Below are positions 23,997 through 28,966 of a stretch of DNA of 28,966 bases, one piece after another. The notes below the pieces were generated by a model. That model did not search any database, was not told the DNA's origin, and saw nothing but the letters and a program-made list of their open reading frames with translations. The stretch's first letter is position 1. The number at the start of each line of letters is the position of its first letter. Source of the DNA: an uncultured Collinsella sp. (GTDB lineage Bacteria > Actinomycetota > Coriobacteriia > Coriobacteriales > Coriobacteriaceae); the NCBI GenBank assembly GCA_902464495.1, contig CABQJK010000024.1:1-28966 (forward strand). Reading direction: 5' to 3'. A program made the translations under genes and the position numbers.

Positions 23997-26771
23997 CTAC
24001 TTCCCAAATTTGATCTTAATGGCACGCTTGAGTGCGTACTTGCCCAGGCTGGGGAGCTTTTGCTCGTATTTGACCATCGTTGAGCACTCGGGGCGGTCGC
24101 GATCCAGATGGATGGCGTCAAACGCGCACTTGGTGGTGCACAGGCCACAGCCGATGCACTTGTTGGGGTCGACGATCGAGGCGCCGCAGCCCAGGCAGCG
24201 GGCGGTCTCGGCGCGCACCTGCTCTTCGGTAAAGGTCTCGACGTACTCGCTAAACGGCGCGGCCTTCTCGCGCTCGCGGTCCACGTGGGCAACCTCGCGG
24301 CTCGCGTTGTCGTAGCTCTCAATCACGACATCGTCGCGGTCGAGCGCGGTGTAGCGGCGCTGGTTGCGGCCGATGGTGAGCGTGGACCCCGGCTGCACAA
24401 AGCGATGGATGGACACGGCGGCCTCGTGGCCGGCGGCGATGGCATCGATGGCAAAACTCGGACCGGTGTAGACGTCGCCGCCCACAAAGATGTCTGGCTC
24501 GGCGGTCTGGTAGGTCTGAGGATCGGCAAGGGCACCCTGACCGCGGCCAAGCTCCACCTTGGAGCCAGCCAGCAGGTCGCCCCACACAATGGACTGGCCG
24601 ATGGACATGACCACGCGGTCGGCATCGACGCGGCGCAGGTCGTTCTCGTCGTACTCGGGCGCAAAACGGCCCTCGTCGTCAAAGACACGCGTGCAGCGCT
24701 TGAAGGTGATGCCGCGCACATGACCGGCCTCGTCCAGGTGAACCTCCTTGGGGCCCCAACCGCAGCTGATGTGCGCGCCGTCCTCGATGGCCTCGCGACG
24801 CTCCTCCTCGCTGGCGGGCATCTGGGCCTCGCTCTCCAGGCAGAACATCTCAACATGCTCAGAGCCCAGACGGCAGGCGTTGCGCGCGACGTCGATAGCC
24901 ACGTTGCCGCCGCCCACCACGATGGTGCGGCCGGACAGGGTATCGATCTTGCCACTGTTAACCTCGCGCAAGAAGTCGACGGCCACGGTCACATCCTCGG
25001 CATCCTCGCCCGGAATACTGGCAAGGCGGCCGCCCTGGCAGCCAATGGCAACGTAGAAGGCCTTAAAGCCCTGCGCGCGCAGCTCGTCGAGCGTCACATC
25101 GCGGCCGACCTCCACGCCGTAGCGGAACTCGGCGCCCATCAGGCGAATGACCTCGACCTCGGCCTCGATAACATCCTTCTGCAGCTTAAAGCTGGGAATA
25201 CCGTAGGTGAGCATGCCGCCCGGGCGCTCGTTCTTCTCGAACACGACGGGCTTGTAGCCCTTCTCGGCCAGGTAGAAGGCGCAGGACAGACCAGCCGGAC
25301 CGGCGCCGATGATGGCGATCTTCTGATCGAAGCCGCCGGCGCGCGTCGGAGTCACCACGGGCGGGACATAGCGGGTCGCGGCATCCAGATCGCGCTGGGC
25401 GATGAACTTCTTGACCTCGTCGATAGCCACGGCGGCGTCCACGCGACCGCGGGTGCAGGCGTCCTCGCAGCGGCGATTGCACACACGGCCACAGATAGCG
25501 GGCAGCGGGTTCTCGCGCTTGATGAGCGCAAGGGCCTCGTCATAGCGGCCCTGGGCCGCGAGCTTCAAATAACCCTGAACGGCGACATGCGCAGGGCAGG
25601 CCGTCTTGCAGGGCGCCGTGCCGGACTCGTGCGTCTCGATACGGTTGTCGTTGCGGTAGTTGGGTGACCACTTGGTGTGATCCCACTTGGTGGCGTCGGG
25701 CAGCTCCTGGCGCGGGTACTCGGGCACACGCCCGCCGGCCTTTTTGCTGCAGAGCTTCTGGCCCAGCTTGGCGGCGCCGGCCGGGCACACCTCAACGCAG
25801 CGGCCGCAGGCCACGCACTTGTCCTTCTCGACCTTGGCGACATAGGCCGAGCGCGACAGGTTGGGCGTGTTGAACAGCTGCGAGGTACGCAGGGCGTAGC
25901 ACACGTTAACGTTGCAGTTGCAGATGGCGAAGATCTTGTTCTCGCCGTCGATGTTGGTGATCTGGTGCACAAAGCCGTTGTCCTCGGCCTGGCGCAAAAT
26001 GTCGTAGACCTCGTCGCGCGTCACGTAATGGCCGCGGTCGGTCTCGACCACGTAGTCGGCCATATCGCCCACGGCGATGCACCAATCGGCCGGGTCGTCG
26101 GCGCAGCCCTCACCCATCACGCGACGGCTCGCGCGGCAGCTGCAGGTGCTAGCGGCATACTTACCCTCGTATTTGTCGAGCCAATGCTCGATATGCTCGA
26201 TCGGCACCGACGTGCTCGCGGCATCGATGGCCTTCTCGACCGGAATGACGTGCATGCCGATACCGGCGCCTCCGGGCGGCACCATCGGCGTGGCCTTGGA
26301 CAGCGGTCCCTTGGACGCTTGCTCAAAGAACTTGGCATAGACCGGGTGCTCCTCGAGCTGGCTCACGCGCATGTTGAGGAACTCGGCGGAACCCGGCACC
26401 AGCATGGGCAGCACCCACTGCTTGGCGCGCTCGGGATTTTCCCAGTTGTACTCGAGCAGACCCGTGTAGCTCATGTCGTCGAGCATCTTCTCGATATCGG
26501 CCTCGGGCATGCCGGTGAGCTTGACCATCTCGGGCAGCGTATAGGGACGGCGCATCTTCATCTTGCAGAGTACCTCGGCCTGCTCGTCGGTTGCGGCCTC
26601 GGCAAACGACCAGTACTCGTAGCCCAGCAGCTCGTCGCGATGCAGCAGACGGTTGGTGCAGTGCTCGCACAGCTTGACGATGGCCTCGCGCGGATGCTCC
26701 GGCAGCGGCGGCACGAACTCCGCGCCGATATCGGGCTCGGTGTAGCTAATTCCCGGTCCGTTGAGAATCAT
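23997..26771 (-). CDS. Multi-cluster Fe-S FAD/NAD(P)-dependent oxidoreductase (GltD-like)
   Basis: 924 residues from the ATG at 26771 (AAGGGA six bases upstream; the open frame beyond it crosses the operators and promoter). Domains: an N-terminal ~300-residue part with helix-turn-helix-like LPEMVKLTGMPEADIEKML and Cys sets at 210, 212, 223, 231 and 284, 286, 291; a ferredoxin motif Cys319/322/325/329; the GltD-type Fe-S helical domain (Cys388, 392, 427, 431, 435, 439); FAD fold GAGPAG (489-494); NAD(P) fold GGGNVAID (620-627) and GGD (764-766); a second ferredoxin segment (Cys859, 862, 872, 875, 878, 882). It must move electrons between NAD(P)H, FAD and several clusters in the cytosol; acceptor unknown. 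It is not glutamate synthase small subunit itself, being twice as long. Divergent from tetR. Confidence 0.92.
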   Translation of the reverse strand: MILNGPGISYTEPDIGAEFVPPLPEHPREAIVKLCEHCTNRLLHRDELLGYEYWSFAEAATDEQAEVLCKMKMRRPYTLPEMVKLTGMPEADIEKMLDDMSYTGLLEYNWENPERAKQWVLPMLVPGSAEFLNMRVSQLEEHPVYAKFFEQASKGPLSKATPMVPPGGAGIGMHVIPVEKAIDAASTSVPIEHIEHWLDKYEGKYAASTCSCRASRRVMGEGCADDPADWCIAVGDMADYVVETDRGHYVTRDEVYDILRQAEDNGFVHQITNIDGENKIFAICNCNVNVCYALRTSQLFNTPNLSRSAYVAKVEKDKCVACGRCVEVCPAGAAKLGQKLCSKKAGGRVPEYPRQELPDATKWDHTKWSPNYRNDNRIETHESGTAPCKTACPAHVAVQGYLKLAAQGRYDEALALIKRENPLPAICGRVCNRRCEDACTRGRVDAAVAIDEVKKFIAQRDLDAATRYVPPVVTPTRAGGFDQKIAIIGAGPAGLSCAFYLAEKGYKPVVFEKNERPGGMLTYGIPSFKLQKDVIEAEVEVIRLMGAEFRYGVEVGRDVTLDELRAQGFKAFYVAIGCQGGRLASIPGEDAEDVTVAVDFLREVNSGKIDTLSGRTIVVGGGNVAIDVARNACRLGSEHVEMFCLESEAQMPASEEERREAIEDGAHISCGWGPKEVHLDEAGHVRGITFKRCTRVFDDEGRFAPEYDENDLRRVDADRVVMSIGQSIVWGDLLAGSKVELGRGQGALADPQTYQTAEPDIFVGGDVYTGPSFAIDAIAAGHEAAVSIHRFVQPGSTLTIGRNQRRYTALDRDDVVIESYDNASREVAHVDREREKAAPFSEYVETFTEEQVRAETARCLGCGASIVDPNKCIGCGLCTTKCAFDAIHLDRDRPECSTMVKYEQKLPSLGKYALKRAIKIKFGK

Positions 26772-26864
26772 GGTTGTCCCTTCTCTTGCCGCAGCCCGAC
26801 GAGGCCGCAGCGCCCCTCTTTTTTGCAGGCCGGACATGCCCCCATGCCGTTCACCCGCCATTAG

Positions 26865-26879
26865 TTGACATTGTGTCAA
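26865..26879. promoter_or_regulatory. TetR operator 1
   Basis: Perfect palindrome TTGACA-TTG-TGTCAA. It covers the predicted transcription start of the oxidoreductase gene and shares the TTGAC-N5-GTCAA form with operator 2, whose centre is 23 bp away. Confidence 0.75.
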
Positions 26880-26883
26880 AAAT

Positions 26884-26912
26884 AGTATTGACGAACCGTC
26901 AACAATATTCAA
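26884..26912 (-). promoter_or_regulatory. Promoter of the oxidoreductase gene
   Basis: On the minus strand TTGAAT (26907-26912) and AATACT (26884-26889) stand 17 bp apart. Operator 2 fills the spacer, so a bound repressor would block polymerase. Confidence 0.55.
26888..26902. promoter_or_regulatory. TetR operator 2
   Basis: Perfect palindrome TTGACG-AAC-CGTCAA. A degenerate third copy, TAGGCGAACGGTCAG (26919-26933, 11 of 15 matches), lies 31 bp on, about three helical turns, just before tetR. Confidence 0.75.
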
Positions 26913-26960
26913 GACTGTTAGGCGAACGGTCAGGCAAAAGAGGATGGAAGGCGGCAAAAC

Positions 26961-27623
26961 ATGGGCGGCAAAACAGCAGATACCTCTGTGGTCGATGCCG
27001 TCCCCGCATCCGATAGTGCGGCAAAGCGCCTGACGGGCGACGAACGCCGTCGCGAGATCCTCGATGCCGTGCGCACCGTAAGCTCCGAGCTGGGCGTGTC
27101 CCACCTATCGGTATCGGCCGTGACCAAGCGAGCCGGCTGCACGCGTTCATTGTTCTACCACTACTTTGCCGATATGGACGCCGCCGTCACCGCTGTTATG
27201 GACGAGGCGATCGACGGCTTTATCTCCGAGCTCGAGCAGTGGAACGCCGGCCGCACGGTTGGCGACATCGAGGGGGCGCTCGACACCGTCGCCCCGCTCT
27301 TTAAGCGCCTGGTCGCCAGCGGCCACGAACTGCCGAGCACCCTGACCTCCAGCAGCGGCGCGCTCTACGGCGGCTTTTTGCACAACGTGGTCCAACGCGT
27401 GGCGCAGTATATCTGCGACACCACCGTGGTGGATTTTGTCGCCCATCATGAGCTACGCATCGACCATGTCTACGAGACGTTCTACACCCTCATCATGGGG
27501 TTGTTGATGTATATCCGCACGCACCCCGATGTGCCCGACGAGACGGTCAAGGAAATCATCGCCTCGACACTCCACATCGAGGGCTATACCGCCAAGTATC
27601 CGGAGCGCAAGCCCCAGAACTGA
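26961..27623 (+). CDS. TetR/AcrR family transcriptional regulator
   Basis: 220 residues. After a ~25-residue tail, the DNA-binding domain (~27-75) reads RREILDAVRTVSSELGVSHLSVSAVTKRAGCTRSLFYHYFADMDAAV, the usual TetR three-helix pattern. The C-terminal ligand domain is helical and not assignable. GGAAGG stands ten bases before the ATG. It is divergent from the oxidoreductase gene, with two perfect palindromes and one degenerate one between them, so self-regulation and repression of the flavoprotein gene are strongly implied. A further degenerate site at its stop codon precedes the DUF5692-type gene. The inducing ligand is unknown. Confidence 0.92.
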   Translation: MGGKTADTSVVDAVPASDSAAKRLTGDERRREILDAVRTVSSELGVSHLSVSAVTKRAGCTRSLFYHYFADMDAAVTAVMDEAIDGFISELEQWNAGRTVGDIEGALDTVAPLFKRLVASGHELPSTLTSSSGALYGGFLHNVVQRVAQYICDTTVVDFVAHHELRIDHVYETFYTLIMGLLMYIRTHPDVPDETVKEIIASTLHIEGYTAKYPERKPQN

Positions 27624-27637
27624 CGACATTTGGTCAA
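27623..27637. promoter_or_regulatory. Degenerate TetR operator before the DUF5692-type gene
   Basis: ACGACATTTGGTCAA matches operator 1 at 11 of 15 positions and keeps the GAC-N5-GTC core. It begins at the last base of the tetR stop codon, 50 bp before the next gene. Confidence 0.4.
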
Positions 27638-27640
27638 ACT

Positions 27641-27668
27641 GCCCGCGATCGGAAGAGGGGCCGCGGGC
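27641..27668 (+). promoter_or_regulatory. Hairpin between tetR and the DUF5692-type gene
   Basis: A 7-bp perfect stem (GCCCGCG / CGCGGGC) followed by TTGTG lies directly before the ribosome site of the next gene. The T tract is too short for a strong terminator; it could be a processing or stabilising element that uncouples the two genes. Confidence 0.4.
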
Positions 27669-27686
27669 TTGTGAAAGGAGAGCAGC

Positions 27687-28694
27687 ATGCTGTTCGATGT
27701 TTGGGGTAGCGATACCCTTATCCACTGGGCCGGCTGGGCCATGGTCTTTATCGGCCTGATCGTGCTCAACGAGGTCGGCCGCCGCACCAAGCTCGGCGCG
27801 GCCATCATCTTTGGCGTGGCTCCGCTGGCCATGACCATCTACTGCGTCGCCATCGCCGTCGGCGTTTCGCAGGGTGCCGAGTGGGCGCTCACCAACCCCA
27901 CCCATGTGTACCAGAACAGCTGGTTCCACTACGCCAAGGTCTACGCGGCGTTGGCCGGTTGCTGGGGCTTCATCGCCATTAAGTATCAGTGGGGCAAGAT
28001 CGGCAAGGCGCACTGGTTCCGCGCATGGCCGTTTGTGATCGTCGCCATCAACATCATGATCGCCGTCGTGTCCGACTTCGAGAGCGCCTATCACTTCTTT
28101 GTCCTGGGCCAGTCCACTTGGGTCACCTCCGAGGGCGCCACGCAGCTGGCCGGCTGGAACAACGTGTTCAACGGCATCGCCGGTATCATCAACATCTTCT
28201 GCATGACCGGTTGGTGGAGCGTCTACGCCTCCGAGGACAAGACCGACATGCTGTGGCCCGACATGACCTGGGTCTACATCATCGCCTACGATATCTGGAA
28301 CTTCTGCTACACCTACAACTGCCTGCCCACCCACTCCTGGTTCTGCGGCTTTGCGCTGCTGCTGGCGCCCACCGTCGCCGCCTTTATCTGGAACAAGGGC
28401 GGCTGGATCCAGAACCGCGCCTTTACGCTTGCTATTTGGTGCATGTTTGCCCAGGTGTTCCCGTACTTCCAGGAGGAGTCCATCTTTGTGACCCACTCCA
28501 CGCTCGACCCCGGCGCCGCTACCGCGGTCTCGATCGCCGCACTGGTCGCCAACGTCGCCGCGATCATCTACATCGCTTACCGCGCCAAGAAGCTCGGCCG
28601 CAATCCCTACAAGCAGGATGTCTTTGAGGGCACCAGCGATTGGGAGAAGGCAACCGCCCGCCGCGCCAAGGTTGATTACGCGCACGCCGAGTAA
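27687..28694 (+). CDS. Polytopic membrane protein, DUF5692 family
   Basis: 335 residues with AAAGGAGAG before the ATG. About eight to nine hydrophobic segments are spread evenly, from WAGWAMVFIGLIVLNEVGR at the N-terminus to AVSIAALVANVAAIIYIAYRAKKLGR near the end, then a short charged tail. It is rich in Trp, Tyr, His and Asn within and between helices (WFHYAKVYAALAGCWGF, WPDMTWVYIIAYDIWNFCYTYNC, PYFQEES), which suggests polar binding sites in the membrane. I recognise it as like DUF5692 proteins of gut anaerobes, with no known function. It follows tetR by 63 bases and probably shares regulation with the divergent flavoprotein. Transport or membrane electron transfer are guesses. Confidence 0.85.
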   Translation: MLFDVWGSDTLIHWAGWAMVFIGLIVLNEVGRRTKLGAAIIFGVAPLAMTIYCVAIAVGVSQGAEWALTNPTHVYQNSWFHYAKVYAALAGCWGFIAIKYQWGKIGKAHWFRAWPFVIVAINIMIAVVSDFESAYHFFVLGQSTWVTSEGATQLAGWNNVFNGIAGIINIFCMTGWWSVYASEDKTDMLWPDMTWVYIIAYDIWNFCYTYNCLPTHSWFCGFALLLAPTVAAFIWNKGGWIQNRAFTLAIWCMFAQVFPYFQEESIFVTHSTLDPGAATAVSIAALVANVAAIIYIAYRAKKLGRNPYKQDVFEGTSDWEKATARRAKVDYAHAE

Positions 28695-28762
28695 CATGTT
28701 GGCCGTTGTTGGCACTTGGGCATAGGCCCGCTCACCAGGCCTTTCAATCCAATGTCTCGCAG

Positions 28763-28803
28763 AGCCCCCGAAAAGCGTTTCGCTCGCTTTCCGGGGGCTT
28801 TTT
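28763..28803 (+). terminator. Rho-independent terminator behind the DUF5692-type gene
   Basis: AGCCCCCG pairs with CGGGGGCT, then after one mismatch AAAGCG pairs with CGCTTT around a seven-base loop. Five T residues follow (28799-28803). Confidence 0.92.
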
Positions 28804-28932
28804 GTCGTTGCGCCTCTATTCATCTATTCAAAAACACGCGCATATATAAAATCGGATTTCAAATCATGCGGCGGCTCTATGGAGCCCCGTTTTTGGGTAC
28901 ATTGTTGTCCCGATATTGAGCTTGGGGGATAT
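28804..28932. other. AT-rich region before the last partial gene
   Basis: It contains TATATAAAA near 28851 and a small GGCTC/GAGCC hairpin followed by CCGTTTTT (~28873-28895). It probably holds the promoter of the gene starting at 28933. Nothing else is seen. Confidence 0.4.
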
Positions 28933-28966
28933 ATGAAAGATGAGACGATGGGCCAAGAGGATGCGG
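28933..28966 (+). CDS. Start of an unidentified gene, cut by window edge
   Basis: An ATG follows GGGGGAT closely and opens MKDETMGQEDA before the window ends. Too short to identify. Confidence 0.4.
   Translation, partial: MKDETMGQEDA

Noticed and set aside
23876..24000. Out-of-frame extension past the oxidoreductase stop ending in LLPMPDD
   Set aside because: No start codon with a ribosome site and no usable slippery sequence at the junction; treated as chance.
24108..26864. Two long plus-strand frames opposite the oxidoreductase
   Set aside because: They mirror the codon pattern of the minus-strand gene, which has complete Fe-S, FAD and NAD(P) motifs.
26772..27104. 111-codon N-terminal extension of the oxidoreductase
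   Set aside because: It would run through the operators and into tetR; the ATG at 26771 has a ribosome site.
1..28966. CRISPR array, phage or IS genes
   Set aside because: No regularly spaced repeats and no transposase, integrase or phage structural gene were found in the window.

Overview
The window looks like chromosome from a high-GC actinobacterium of the class Coriobacteriia, most likely Collinsella or a close relative. This rests on codon and base composition, on an actinobacterial fhaA-fhaB-pstP-rodA/pbp-pknB operon, on the recR/ybaB/dnaX cluster, and on gut-anaerobe functions (mannose-type PTS, HypA, a large Fe-S flavoprotein, a DUF5692-type membrane protein). The genus is inferred from memory of gene families; no search was run.

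Left part (1-3.6 kb, minus strand): a compact three-gene module of a membrane-anchored extracytoplasmic protein, a Ser/Thr kinase with four C-terminal membrane segments, and an FHA protein cut by the window edge. Stop and start codons overlap or nearly touch. Next comes the DNA repair and replication cluster dnaX, ybaB, recR (minus strand, 3.8-8.0 kb), interrupted by one small plus-strand membrane-protein gene that sits beside a striking ATTATGCAA palindrome.

Centre (8.2-19.2 kb, plus strand): a YcxB-like membrane protein, then a cell-envelope signalling operon. It holds a polytopic kinase with HLD in place of HRD, FhaA, FhaB, a PP2C phosphatase with a 255-residue acidic N-terminal extension, a single polypeptide fusing a SEDS (RodA/FtsW) glycosyltransferase to a class B penicillin-binding protein, and a PASTA kinase PknB. 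A 12-bp perfect terminator closes it. Together these genes would couple cell-wall polymerisation to Ser/Thr phosphorylation.

Right part (19.2-29 kb): tRNA-Arg(CCU) with decayed tRNA pieces next to it; a mannose-family PTS operon (IIAB, IIC, IID) followed, past a terminator, by a DUF956 gene; two REP-like palindromes sitting right behind the stop codons of two minus-strand genes; hypA; and a divergent unit of a 924-residue multi-cluster Fe-S/FAD oxidoreductase against a TetR regulator plus a DUF5692-like membrane protein. The divergent intergenic region has two perfect 15-bp operators and one degenerate copy, and a further degenerate copy lies at the end of the TetR gene, before the DUF5692 gene. 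This unit is the best candidate for an undescribed regulated redox system. The window ends in the first codons of another gene.
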